Shown here piece by piece: positions 1-7,421 of a stretch of 64,000 nucleotides of DNA. The notes under the pieces are model-generated. The model was given only the letters and a program-made list of their open reading frames with translations, made no database searches and had not been told where the DNA came from. The stretch spans positions 1 to 64,000 of the forward strand of contig NZ_JAUTDN010000001.1 of NCBI RefSeq assembly GCF_030646155.1, given 5' to 3'. The stretch comes from Conexibacter sp. CPCC 205762 (lineage in GTDB: Bacteria > Actinomycetota > Thermoleophilia > Solirubrobacterales > Solirubrobacteraceae). Every line of letters begins with the position of its first letter. Positions within the stretch are counted from its first letter, which is position 1. Made by a program: the position numbers and the translations under genes.

Positions 1-1
1 C

Positions 2-247
2 GGCTCGGGCCCGGCCGGACCGGCCGGCGTGACCGGCGCGAGCGGCCCGACTGGGGCGACCGGCCCGACCGGTCCCGCCGGCCCGGCCGGCGCGCGCGGC
101 CTCCGCGGCCGCGACGCGAAGCCGAGACGGGCGAAGCCGAGAGCGAAGGCGAAGACCAGACGGGCGAAGGCGAAGCGCGCGAAGCAGCCCAGACGAGCCC
201 GCCGCGCGCACGCCAGACGCACGAGCGCCCGCCGCGCGGCGCGCTGA
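2..247 (+). CDS. C-terminal end of a collagen-like repeat protein (5' truncated by window)
   Basis: The reading frame is open from the first bases of the window, so the start lies outside it. The visible part begins with about 13 Gly-X-Y triplets (GPT, GPA, GAT types), the signature of bacterial collagen-like surface proteins. It then changes abruptly into a 45-residue tail made almost only of Arg, Lys, Ala and Pro, like a histone H1 or nucleoid-protein tail. Arginine in the tail is largely encoded by AGA. The frame stops at a TGA 32 bases before the next start. A surface or spore-associated role is plausible for the family, but the basic tail could bind polyanions. The N-terminus is needed to decide. 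Confidence 0.7.
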   Translation, partial: GSGPAGPAGVTGASGPTGATGPTGPAGPAGARGLRGRDAKPRRAKPRAKAKTRRAKAKRAKQPRRARRAHARRTSARRAAR

Positions 248-279
248 GGAAGAGCTTGCCAACCAACGAAGGGGGACTC

Positions 280-1089
280 ATGTCCAGCTGGAACGGCGCG
301 CGCGGGGCGCGCACACTGCTGACCGCCGCGCTTGCCGCCTCGGCGTGCGCGATCGCGGCGCCGTCGGCGCTCGCCGCCAACGTGACGGTGCGGGTCGAGG
401 GCAGAAGCGGCACGCTGCTGTCGCAGACGACCGTCACGATCGGTGACGGGACGAGAACGGCGCACACGTGGAACAACGTCGGCTCGCTGCCGTACAGATG
501 CGCCGACGACACCGCCTATCAGGCGACCGAGCTGGCGCTGAGAGGCAACTGGGACAAGCAGACGTACGTCGAGACGCTCGCCGGCGAGTCGCACACCTGG
601 TCGCCGAACAGCGAGTACTGGATCCTCTACGACAACAACAACTACGCCGACTGGGGCGGCTGCGACCTGCACCTCGCCGACGGCGACACGGTGCTGTGGC
701 AGGCCGGCGTGTCGGGCGCCTCGCCGGACTTCATACCGGACTCGATCCCGGTCTTCCTGAACCGGGTGACGCCGGCGACGGGCAGCGTCAGACTCGGCAG
801 AACGCTGACGGTGAGACTGACGGCCTACCGTCCGACCGACATCTTCGGCACGCAGGACCCCAACGATCCCAACCACTGGATCATCCCGCCGAGCCCCGCG
901 ACCAACCCGGCCGGCTACACGGTCAGCATCGGCGGCGCGACCGCGGTCACCAACTCCAGTGGCGAGGCGACCGTGACGGTGCCGTCGACGAGAGGCGTCT
1001 ACGACGTCCAGGCGAGCGTGCCGGGCAGCTCGACGAACTGGAGCCGTTCGATCCCGATCCCGATCTGCGTCAGCAACACGACCTGCTGA
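280..1089 (+). CDS. Secreted protein with DUF4430-like domain
   Basis: Protein of 269 residues. I chose the ATG at 280 because a GAAGGGGGA ribosome site lies just before it; a TTG 24 bases earlier is in frame but has no such site. Residues 1-33 form a signal peptide ending Ala-Leu-Ala-Ala. Residues 34-150 resemble DUF4430 (transcobalamin-like) domains: beta-rich, with a YWILYDNNNY stretch followed by a 'DGDTVLW' strand. Residues 165-265 look like a second Ig-like beta domain ending in a Cys-rich C-terminus (ICVSNTTC). It follows the collagen-like gene on the same strand by 32 bases and may be co-transcribed. Exported; ligand unknown. Confidence 0.75.
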   Translation: MSSWNGARGARTLLTAALAASACAIAAPSALAANVTVRVEGRSGTLLSQTTVTIGDGTRTAHTWNNVGSLPYRCADDTAYQATELALRGNWDKQTYVETLAGESHTWSPNSEYWILYDNNNYADWGGCDLHLADGDTVLWQAGVSGASPDFIPDSIPVFLNRVTPATGSVRLGRTLTVRLTAYRPTDIFGTQDPNDPNHWIIPPSPATNPAGYTVSIGGATAVTNSSGEATVTVPSTRGVYDVQASVPGSSTNWSRSIPIPICVSNTTC

Positions 1090-1100
1090 TCGGCTGAGCT

Positions 1101-1139
1101 GGCGCCGGTGCCGCCGCGACCCGCGGTGGCACCGGCGCC
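1101..1139. terminator. Bidirectional hairpin terminator between convergent genes
   Basis: A 17-bp inverted repeat (arms 1101-1117 and 1123-1139, one G-T wobble) with a 5-base loop GACCC lies between the stop at 1089 and the stop of the opposing gene at 1142. There is no T-tract, as is usual in high-GC actinobacteria. Confidence 0.7.
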
Positions 1140-1141
1140 GC

Positions 1142-2401
1142 TCATCTCGTCACCTTCAGTCTCAGCGTCACGACCGCGCTCCTGGCTCTGGCCGCGTTCG
1201 TCAGCCGCAGCTGCAGGCGGTAGTCGCCGCGGGGGAGCGGGTGTCCTTTCGCGCGGCCGCTCAGCAGCAGCGTCACGACGCCCGCTCTGACCCGCTTGGA
1301 GTCGCGCGCGATCGTTCTCGTGACCGTGCAGCGTCTGCCGCTGCGGGCGCGGGTCGAGCAGCGATGCGCTCTGCCCGTGCGGCGGCCGGGCAGCACGCGC
1401 ACGAGCGTCAGCGCGACGGTGCCGGGGTCGCTCGTGCGGAAGCGCAGCCGCGTGCCCGTTCTGCCCGCGCGTCTGGCGATCAGCAGGCCGCCGCGATGGG
1501 CCGGTCGCACGCGTCTGGGCGACAGCGACGCGCGCGTGATCCGCGGCGCCGGCCGTCTCGCTCTGCCGCCGCCCGGCTGGCCTCTGCCGGGCTCGACCGG
1601 CGGCGCGACGATCGCGATCGTGCGCGTGAAGGAGGCGCCGTTGCCGAGCACGTCGGCGACGGTCACCGTCACCCGCTTCAGGCCCGGCTCGGCGTAGGCG
1701 TGCGAGGCGGTGTCGCCGCTCGCGCCGGCGCCGTCGCCGAACTCCCAGGCGGTGGGGGCCAGCGGCGAGAGGCGGTCGTGCGGCAGCACCGACACGGTCA
1801 CCGGCTCGCCGGCGAAGGCGCGCTCGGGCACCTGCAGCCCGTCCGCCGTCGGCGCGGTCGCGTCGGCGTCGGCGATGTAGGGGACTCTGTCTCTCGTCCA
1901 GGCGATTGTCGCGTCGCCGTCGGGCCCGACCGCAAGCTGCGGGTTGTAGGCCGTGACGAGCGTGCGGACCGGCCCGAAGCGCGAGTCGGGACCAGGGCCG
2001 CGCGTCGTCAGCTCGGCCAGCGTCTCCGGCTCGGCGTTGAACTCCATCACGAAGCCGCCGCGCGGATTGGCTGTGAGGTGCGGATGGTCGGAGTAGTGGC
2101 TCGGGTCGCTGACGTCGACCGCGCCGCCGAAGCTCGCCGCGCCGGCGGCGGCGAAGGCCGTCTGGACCCGTCGCGGCGGGGGCGGTGCGGCGGCGGGCTG
2201 GGCGGCGCCGGCCCGCGGCGCCGCGCCGGCTTGCGCTGACGTGCCCGCGCGCACCGCGGTTATGACCAGGCTGCCGATCGTGATGTCGGCGAGCGCGACG
2301 TCCCACGCGACGACGGCGTCGCCGTCGGGGTCGACCGCCAGCTCGGCGTTCGCCGCGCCGTTGTCGGCTCTCGGGTCGGAGAGCGTCTGCGCCGGGCCGA
2401 A
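1142..2401 (-). CDS. PKD-domain C-terminal part of a frameshifted secreted repeat protein
   Basis: About 420 residues, read in a different frame from the upstream part (2260-3417). The frame contains three more copies of the same short repeat seen upstream (ELAVDPDGDAVVAWD, then a degenerate copy, then QLAVGPDGDATIAWT). A PKD-like domain follows (WEFGDG...HAYAEPGLKRVTVTV), and then a basic C-terminal beta domain rich in Arg. The first usable start codon in this frame is a GTG at 2254, inside the repeat region, with no clear ribosome site. The sequence reads smoothly into the upstream gene if one base is restored near 2401-2412. It is therefore best read as the second half of one gene. Confidence 0.65.
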   Translation of the reverse strand, partial: FGPAQTLSDPRADNGAANAELAVDPDGDAVVAWDVALADITIGSLVITAVRAGTSAQAGAAPRAGAAQPAAAPPPPRRVQTAFAAAGAASFGGAVDVSDPSHYSDHPHLTANPRGGFVMEFNAEPETLAELTTRGPGPDSRFGPVRTLVTAYNPQLAVGPDGDATIAWTRDRVPYIADADATAPTADGLQVPERAFAGEPVTVSVLPHDRLSPLAPTAWEFGDGAGASGDTASHAYAEPGLKRVTVTVADVLGNGASFTRTIAIVAPPVEPGRGQPGGGRARRPAPRITRASLSPRRVRPAHRGGLLIARRAGRTGTRLRFRTSDPGTVALTLVRVLPGRRTGRAHRCSTRARSGRRCTVTRTIARDSKRVRAGVVTLLLSGRAKGHPLPRGDYRLQLRLTNAARARSAVVTLRLKVTR

Positions 2402-3417
2402 CGCGCCGCGCCGGGCAGCCGCCGCGCGACCTGGACGATGTCGGCGAGGCCGCTCGTCAGCTCGATCCAGGCGACCGTCACGCCGCCCTCAGGGCCCGCC
2501 GCGATGCGCGGGTGCTCGGCCGTGTCGGTCGTGGAGCTGCCGCCGCTGCCGTCGGCGGAGAGATTCTGCGGCGCCGACCAGGCGCTCTCGCCGGCGTCGC
2601 GGTGGGAGGCCTGGACGACGTCTCTGACCGGCTGGTTGGCACCGCCGAGGTCGCGGATCCAGGTCGCGGTCGCGGCGCCGGCCGCGTCGACGGCGACATG
2701 CACCTCGTTCGCGTGGCCGCCGTACGGCGCGACGGTCACCGGCGCGGAGAAGGCCGTCGCGCCGGCCGGCAGCGTCGCGGCGAGGACGGTCGACCTGGTG
2801 TCTCTGAGGCGGACCTCCTGCCAGACGACCGTGACGTCGCCGCGCGCGTCGACCGCGAGCGCCTCGGAGGCGATGAACTGGCCGGCCGCCTCGGGCGCGG
2901 CGGTGATCGGCAGGCCGTACGCCGCCGCGCCGGCCGGCTTCACCCGCACCGCCTCGTCGCCGCTCAGGTACCCCTTGCGGAAGAGGATCGCGCTGTCGCC
3001 GCCTGTGCCGGCCGCGAGCGCCTTGAACAGCCCCTGCTGGTCGGCCGGCAGCAGCGTGATCGGCGGCGCGAACGCGGCCGAGCCGGGCGAGCGCACCGTC
3101 GCGCTGCCGATCCACGGCGCGCTCAGGTGCGTCCAGGCGACGGTCGTCCCGCCGGCGCCGTCGATCGCGAGCGCGAGCGGGCTGGCGGCGTCGGCGTCGG
3201 CCGGCCCGATCGCGACCGGCTCGGCCTGAGCGGCCGGCGCGGCGAAGGCGAGGGCTGCGGCGGCGGCGAGCAGCGGCACGAACGCGGCGCGGCGGGCCGG
3301 CGTCGCGTCGCTGGCGGCGGGCGTCGCGCGGGGGCGGGCCGGCGTCGCGCGGCTGGCGGCGGGCATCGCGCGGGGGCGGGCCGGCGTCGCGCGGCTGGCG
3401 GGCGTCCGCCGCATCAT
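2260..3417 (-). CDS. Secreted repeat (beta-propeller-like) protein, N-terminal part, frameshifted
   Basis: Starts at an ATG at 3417 that overlaps the upstream stop (ATGA), so it is translationally coupled to the 3414-3941 gene. A basic 42-residue Pro/Arg/Ala leader, built on a DNA tandem repeat, precedes a hydrophobic export segment (PLLAAAAALAFAAPAAQA). Five repeats of the pattern ALAxDxxGxxTVxW follow, spaced about 45-60 residues apart, as in beta-propeller blades. After 'IVQVARRLPGAAR' the frame turns into Arg/Ser/Thr-rich nonsense and stops at 2260. The true continuation lies in the neighbouring frame (1142-2401). A single-base deletion, or a sequencing error in a GCGCGGCGCG run, would explain this. 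Confidence 0.65.
   Translation of the reverse strand: MMRRTPASRATPARPRAMPAASRATPARPRATPAASDATPARRAAFVPLLAAAAALAFAAPAAQAEPVAIGPADADAASPLALAIDGAGGTTVAWTHLSAPWIGSATVRSPGSAAFAPPITLLPADQQGLFKALAAGTGGDSAILFRKGYLSGDEAVRVKPAGAAAYGLPITAAPEAAGQFIASEALAVDARGDVTVVWQEVRLRDTRSTVLAATLPAGATAFSAPVTVAPYGGHANEVHVAVDAAGAATATWIRDLGGANQPVRDVVQASHRDAGESAWSAPQNLSADGSGGSSTTDTAEHPRIAAGPEGGVTVAWIELTSGLADIVQVARRLPGAARSARRRRSPTREPTTARRTPSWRSTPTATPSSRGTSRSPTSRSAAWS
3311..3394. repeat. 42-bp tandem direct repeat, two copies
   Basis: Copies at 3311-3352 and 3353-3394 differ by a single base. The length is divisible by three, so each copy adds 14 residues (Ala-Thr-Pro-Ala-Arg-Pro-Arg type) to the leader of the secreted repeat protein without breaking its frame. 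Copy number may vary by slippage. Confidence 0.85.
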
Positions 3418-3941
3418 GCGTCCGGGAAGGTCGGCGTGATCGCGAAGGCGCGCGCGGCGTGGTGGCCGGCGTCGTCGTGGGCGCGCACGTGGACGGTCAG
3501 GCGCGTCTGGACGCCGCCCGCGAAGCGGCCGGCGAGCGCGCGCAGCTGCGGCTCGCTCAGCGGCAGTCGCAGCGTGCGCGGCACGTCGCTCCCCAAGCGC
3601 ACGGTCCGCGCGGGGGTCTGGATCGTGATCGCCGGCAGGCCGAGCCCGGCGCGCGGCAGTCTCGCGCGGGCGCTCGCGACGGCGGTGCACGCCGTCAGCG
3701 GGCAGCGCACCCGCACGACCAGCGCCCGCGTCTTCAGCACCGCCTGCCGCGGCGCGCCGCTCACCTCCAGCGACAGCGGCCCGTCTGCCGCCGGGGCCGC
3801 CGCCGCGCTCGCGGCCGTCGCGCTCGCGCCCGACCCGGTGCCCGCGGCTCGCGTCGCCGCGTCGGCCGCCGTCATCCCCGCCAGCGCGACGCCGGCGGCC
3901 ACCGCCGTCGCCACGCACGCGCCCCTGCTCGCAGATCCCAT
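3414..3941 (-). CDS. Exported Ala-rich protein of unknown function
   Basis: 175 residues. The N-terminus is a signal peptide (about 28 residues, ending TAADA). A low-complexity Ala/Ser/Gly linker of about 25 residues leads into one beta-sandwich-like domain containing two Cys (RCPLTAC). This resembles the Arg-rich C-terminal domains of several other secreted proteins in the window (for example at 1142-2401 and 40882-44427). A GAGAGG ribosome site precedes the ATG. Its stop overlaps the start of the repeat-protein gene, so the two are probably made together. I do not recognise a named family. Confidence 0.65.
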   Translation of the reverse strand: MGSASRGACVATAVAAGVALAGMTAADAATRAAGTGSGASATAASAAAAPAADGPLSLEVSGAPRQAVLKTRALVVRVRCPLTACTAVASARARLPRAGLGLPAITIQTPARTVRLGSDVPRTLRLPLSEPQLRALAGRFAGGVQTRLTVHVRAHDDAGHHAARAFAITPTFPDA

Positions 3942-4027
3942 CCGCTCAGCCTCTCAGCGGCGCGGCGGCGGCACATCGGGTGCTTCCCTGAAATCGTCCG
4001 CCGCCGCGGGGGCGAGCGGGCGGCGCG

Positions 4028-4474
4028 TCAGCCCTGCTCGGCGCGCGTCTTCAGCTCTTCGGCGGCCCGCTCGATCAGCACCTCTCTGACGCGATCGACC
4101 GCGGGACCTCGCAGCAGCATCCCGAGCATCCGCCCCGGATCGACCTCGAGCGCGTACGTCGCGCGCGTGCGGTCGGGGCCGATCGCCTCGAACGTCCAGC
4201 GGCCGACGAGCGCCTTCAGCTCGCCCTTCTCCTGCACCGTGTCGATCCGCTCCGGCGGCGCGTAGCTGAAGCGCAGCACCGCTCTGATCGTCTTCATCTT
4301 CGCGTCGGAGACGGTCTCGACCAGCGTCGGGCGGCCCTCGCCGTCGCGCTCCAGCACGTCGACCGAGACGAGCGACGACTGCCACTCGGGCGCCCGCTCC
4401 AGGTCGGCGGCGATCTCGTAGCAGCGCTCGCGCGGCGCCGCCACCTCGACGGTGTGCTCTCCAGTCAGGGACAT
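4028..4474 (-). CDS. SRPBCC (polyketide cyclase/START-like) family protein
   Basis: 148 residues with the SRPBCC helix-grip pattern: an opening strand VEVAAPRERCYEIAADLERAPEW, a central beta-sheet (VSVDVLERDGEGRP), and a long C-terminal helix (MLGMLLRGPAVDRVREVLIERAAEEL). Members bind hydrophobic ligands or act as cyclases or coenzyme-Q-binding proteins. The ligand cannot be read from the sequence. It begins 18 bases after the stop of the WYL regulator on the same strand, so the two are probably one transcript. Confidence 0.8.
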   Translation of the reverse strand: MSLTGEHTVEVAAPRERCYEIAADLERAPEWQSSLVSVDVLERDGEGRPTLVETVSDAKMKTIRAVLRFSYAPPERIDTVQEKGELKALVGRWTFEAIGPDRTRATYALEVDPGRMLGMLLRGPAVDRVREVLIERAAEELKTRAEQG

Positions 4475-4492
4475 GCGCGGGAGCTTACGACC

Positions 4493-5461
4493 TCACCCCG
4501 CCGCGACCGCGAACCGCTCCGCCAAGGTCGCGAACGCGGCTCTCAGCTCGGGCGGCTCGACGACCTCGAACGGCACCCCGAGCATCACGATCCGCACCGC
4601 CAGCCAGTCCAGCTCGTCGCCGCTGGTGCGGAACTCGCAGCCGTCGGCGACGCCCTCGAAGCTGCCCCAGATCGTCGGGAAGCGGGCGTTCATCTCGGCC
4701 GTGGTCGCGCGCAGGCGCACGCGCGCCTGCCAGCGCTGCTGGCCCGCCGCGAACCGCTTCGCGGCGCTGAACCCCTCGGTCACATAGGCCGCCGGATCGC
4801 CGCCGGGCAGCTCGCGCGGGGCGAAGCGGGCGCCGGCCGGCGCGGGCCGCTCCAGCCGGTCGAGGCGGAAGCTGCGCCAGTCTCTGCGCTCGCAGTCCCA
4901 GGCGACCAGGTACCAGCGGCGGCCGAGGTTGACGAGGCTGTGCGGCTCGACTTGGCGGCGGCTCTCTGCCCCGTCGCGGCTGACGTACCTGAAGCGCAGC
5001 CGCTCGCGGTCGCGGCAGGCGGCGGCGAGCACGGTCAGCAGGTCGGGGTCGACGGTCGGCCCGGTCACGGCCGGGGTCGCGGTCGCCGAGCGCAGCGCGG
5101 TCACGCGCCGGCGCAGGTGCGACGGCAGCACCTGCTCGAGCTTCAGCAGCGCGCGCACCGACGTCTCCTCGATCCCCGCGACCGACGTGGAGGCGGCGGC
5201 GCTCAACCCCACCGCGACCGCGACCGTCTCGTCGTCGTCGAGCACCAGCGGCGGCATCGCCGTGCCGGCGCGCAGGCGGTAGCCGCCGGTCGGCCCGGTC
5301 AGCGCGTCGACCGGGTAGCCCAGCTCGCGCAGCCGCTCGACGTCGCGGCGGATCGTGCGGCAGGAGACGCCGAGCCGGTCTGCCAGCTCCTGACCGGCCC
5401 AGTCGCGCCTCGCCTGCAGCAGCGCGAGCAGCTTCAGCAGTCGTCCCGAGGTCTCCGTCAT
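4493..5461 (-). CDS. WYL-domain transcriptional regulator (DeoR/HTH_11 type)
   Basis: 322 residues. Residues 5-60 form an HTH_11 winged helix (LLALLQARRDWAGQELADRL, then VSCRTIRRDVERL). Residues 140-210 are a WYL domain (LRFRYVSRDG...EPHSLVNLGRRWYLVAWD), and a C-terminal WCX-like extension follows. This is the YafY family, in which WYL domains sense nucleotides or other ligands. The gene is transcribed divergently from the DrrAB exporter, with about 100 bases between them, so it is the likely regulator of that exporter and of itself. The ATG at 5461 was chosen because the winged helix starts directly after it. Confidence 0.88.
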   Translation of the reverse strand: MTETSGRLLKLLALLQARRDWAGQELADRLGVSCRTIRRDVERLRELGYPVDALTGPTGGYRLRAGTAMPPLVLDDDETVAVAVGLSAAASTSVAGIEETSVRALLKLEQVLPSHLRRRVTALRSATATPAVTGPTVDPDLLTVLAAACRDRERLRFRYVSRDGAESRRQVEPHSLVNLGRRWYLVAWDCERRDWRSFRLDRLERPAPAGARFAPRELPGGDPAAYVTEGFSAAKRFAAGQQRWQARVRLRATTAEMNARFPTIWGSFEGVADGCEFRTSGDELDWLAVRIVMLGVPFEVVEPPELRAAFATLAERFAVAAG

Positions 5462-5569
5462 CCTGCGCCGAACGATGTCAGGTATTGCGGTCACGATCTG
5501 GCCTAAACCGGTCATACGATGCGGCGCATGCCATCGCAAGCGCAGAATCAGAAGATGGAGAACCCACCC
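5462..5569. promoter_or_regulatory. Divergent control region, WYL regulator / ABC exporter
   Basis: The region is AT-richer than its surroundings. The 11-mer GGTCATACGAT at 5510-5520 holds a -10-like TACGAT and recurs at 36786-36796 before another gene. If TACGAT is the -10 element, transcription starts near 5527 and the exporter must start at a later codon than the ATG at 5519. Confidence 0.4.
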
Positions 5570-6547
5570 GTGACGGCCCACTCGGGAGACCTCGCGATCA
5601 GCGTCAGAGGTCTTGTCAAGTCGTTCGGGGAGGTGCGCGCGGTCGACGGCGTGGACTTGTCGGTCGAGACCGGCACCGTCCTCGGCCTGCTCGGCCCCAA
5701 CGGCGCCGGCAAGACGACGACGGTGCGGATGCTGACGACGCTGCTGAAGCCGGACGCGGGCGAGATCCGCGTCGCCGGGCTCGACGCCGTCCGCGACGCG
5801 GCCGCGCTGCGCGAGCGGATCGGCCTCGCCGGCCAGTACGCGGCCGTCGACGAGAACCTGACCGGGGCCGAGAATCTGACGATGGTCGGCCGCCTCTACG
5901 GCATGTCGCGCGCGCAGGCGAAGGAGCGCGCGGCGGAGCTGCTGGCGCGCTTCGACCTGACCGACGCCGCCAAGCGCGTCGCCAGAACCTACTCCGGCGG
6001 CATGCGCCGCCGGCTCGACCTCGCGGCCGCGCTCGTCGCGAGACCGCAGATCGTCTTCCTCGACGAGCCGACGACGGGGCTGGACCCGCGCAGCCGCCTC
6101 GGCCTGTGGGGGACGATCGAGGAGCTGGTCGCCGACGGCACGACCGTGCTGCTGACGACCCAGTACCTCGACGAGGCCGACCGCCTCGCCGACAAGATCG
6201 CGGTGATCGACCGCGGCACGGTGATCGCCGAGGGCACCTCGGACGAGCTGAAGGACCGCGTCGGCGGCGAGCGGCTGGAGGTGACGCTGGACGACCCGGC
6301 TCAGGTCGAGGCGGCGGTCGCGGCGCTGACGCCGCTGGCGGCCGAGCGGCCGGTGGTCGAGGACGGCATCGTGAAGCTGACCGTGCGCGAGCGGCGCGGT
6401 GTGATCGTGGACGCGGTCGAGCGGTTGAAGGCCGCCGGCCTCGGCGTCGACGACCTCGGCCTGCGCCGCCCGACGCTCGACGACGTGTTCCTGACGCTCA
6501 CCGGCCACGCGGCCGAGGCGGCCGACGACGAGGAGAAGCAGCAATGA
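5570..6547 (+). CDS. drrA: ABC transporter ATP-binding protein, DrrA type
   Basis: 325 residues from the GTG at 5570, which has GGAG 9 bases upstream. In-frame ATGs at 5519, 5528 and 5555 are alternatives. Walker A is GPNGAGKTT (residues 42-50), the signature is YSGGMRRRLDL, and Walker B is IVFLDEPTTGLDP followed by the switch His-equivalent region (TTQYLDEAD). The C-terminal third is the DUF4162-like extension typical of daunorubicin-resistance DrrA proteins. It powers export by the membrane protein encoded directly downstream, with which it shares an ATGA overlap. The substrate (drug or lipid) is not evident. Confidence 0.9.
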   Translation: MTAHSGDLAISVRGLVKSFGEVRAVDGVDLSVETGTVLGLLGPNGAGKTTTVRMLTTLLKPDAGEIRVAGLDAVRDAAALRERIGLAGQYAAVDENLTGAENLTMVGRLYGMSRAQAKERAAELLARFDLTDAAKRVARTYSGGMRRRLDLAAALVARPQIVFLDEPTTGLDPRSRLGLWGTIEELVADGTTVLLTTQYLDEADRLADKIAVIDRGTVIAEGTSDELKDRVGGERLEVTLDDPAQVEAAVAALTPLAAERPVVEDGIVKLTVRERRGVIVDAVERLKAAGLGVDDLGLRRPTLDDVFLTLTGHAAEAADDEEKQQ

Positions 6548-7311
6548 GGCGGCTCGTTTCCGACACGCTCGTGATCGCCGAGCGCAACCTGGTGCGGCTG
6601 CCGCGCTCGCCCGACCTGCTGCTGGCGTTCACCGTCCAGCCGGTCATGTTCGTGCTGCTGTTCGTCTACGTCTTCGGCGGCGCGATCACGACGCCGGGCT
6701 ACGACTACGTCGACTTCCTGATCCCCGGCATCATCGTCCAGAACATCGCCTTCGGCGGCTTCGTGACGGCGCTCGGGCTGTCGGAGGACCTCAGCAAGGG
6801 GCTGATCGACCGCTTCCGCTCGCTGCCGATGGCGCGCGCGGCGGTGCTCGCCGGCCGCACGCTGGCTGACGTCGTCACGAACGCGCTGTCGGTGCTGGTG
6901 CTGCTCGTGACCGGCCTGATCATCGGCTTCTCGTTCCACTCCAGCATCGGCGAGGTGCTGCTCGGCTTCCTGCTGCTGCTCGCCTTCGGCTACGCCTTCT
7001 CGTGGATCTTCGCGCTGCTGGGCCTGGTCGTCTCCTCGCCGGAGGCGGCCAACTCGCTCGGCTTCATCGCGGTCTTCCCGCTGACCTTCATCTCGTCGGC
7101 GTTCGTCCCGGTCGACTCGATGCCGGCGGCGCTGAAGTGGTTCGCGGACGTCAACCCGTTCACGATCGTCGTCGACGCGATGCGCTCGCTGTGGCTCGGC
7201 GCACCGGCCGGGAACAGCGTCTGGGGCGGGTTCGTGTGGTCCGCGGTGCTGATCGCGATCTTCGCTCCGCTGGCGGTCGCGCGCTACCGCCGCGCGGCCG
7301 GCAGAGCCTAG
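6544..7311 (+). CDS. drrB: ABC-2 type transporter permease, DrrB type
   Basis: 255 residues with six predicted membrane segments of the ABC-2 family. Loop motifs are typical of DrrB: RSLPMARAAVLAGRTLAD after the second helix and FVPVDSMPAALKWFADVNPFT before the last. Its ATG overlaps the drrA stop (ATGA), so the two subunits are translationally coupled and form one exporter. A perfect 12-bp hairpin follows the stop. Confidence 0.9.
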   Translation: MRRLVSDTLVIAERNLVRLPRSPDLLLAFTVQPVMFVLLFVYVFGGAITTPGYDYVDFLIPGIIVQNIAFGGFVTALGLSEDLSKGLIDRFRSLPMARAAVLAGRTLADVVTNALSVLVLLVTGLIIGFSFHSSIGEVLLGFLLLLAFGYAFSWIFALLGLVVSSPEAANSLGFIAVFPLTFISSAFVPVDSMPAALKWFADVNPFTIVVDAMRSLWLGAPAGNSVWGGFVWSAVLIAIFAPLAVARYRRAAGRA

Positions 7312-7324
7312 AAAGCTGGCGCAT

Positions 7325-7353
7325 GGACGCGGCGGCGACTGGCCGCCGCGTCC
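7325..7353 (+). terminator. Hairpin terminator after drrAB
   Basis: Perfect 12-bp stem GGACGCGGCGGC (7325-7336 and 7342-7353) with loop GACTG, 13 bases after the drrB stop. There is no U-tract. Confidence 0.65.
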
Positions 7354-7421
7354 AACGACCGGGACAAATGTGCAATCAGCGGGACTGGAAGTGCAGTGGC
7401 CGTTCTGTTTACGGTCGGGGG

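Noticed and set aside
3311-3394. CRISPR-like repeat
   Set aside because: Two directly abutting 42-bp units without spacers, in frame within a gene leader.
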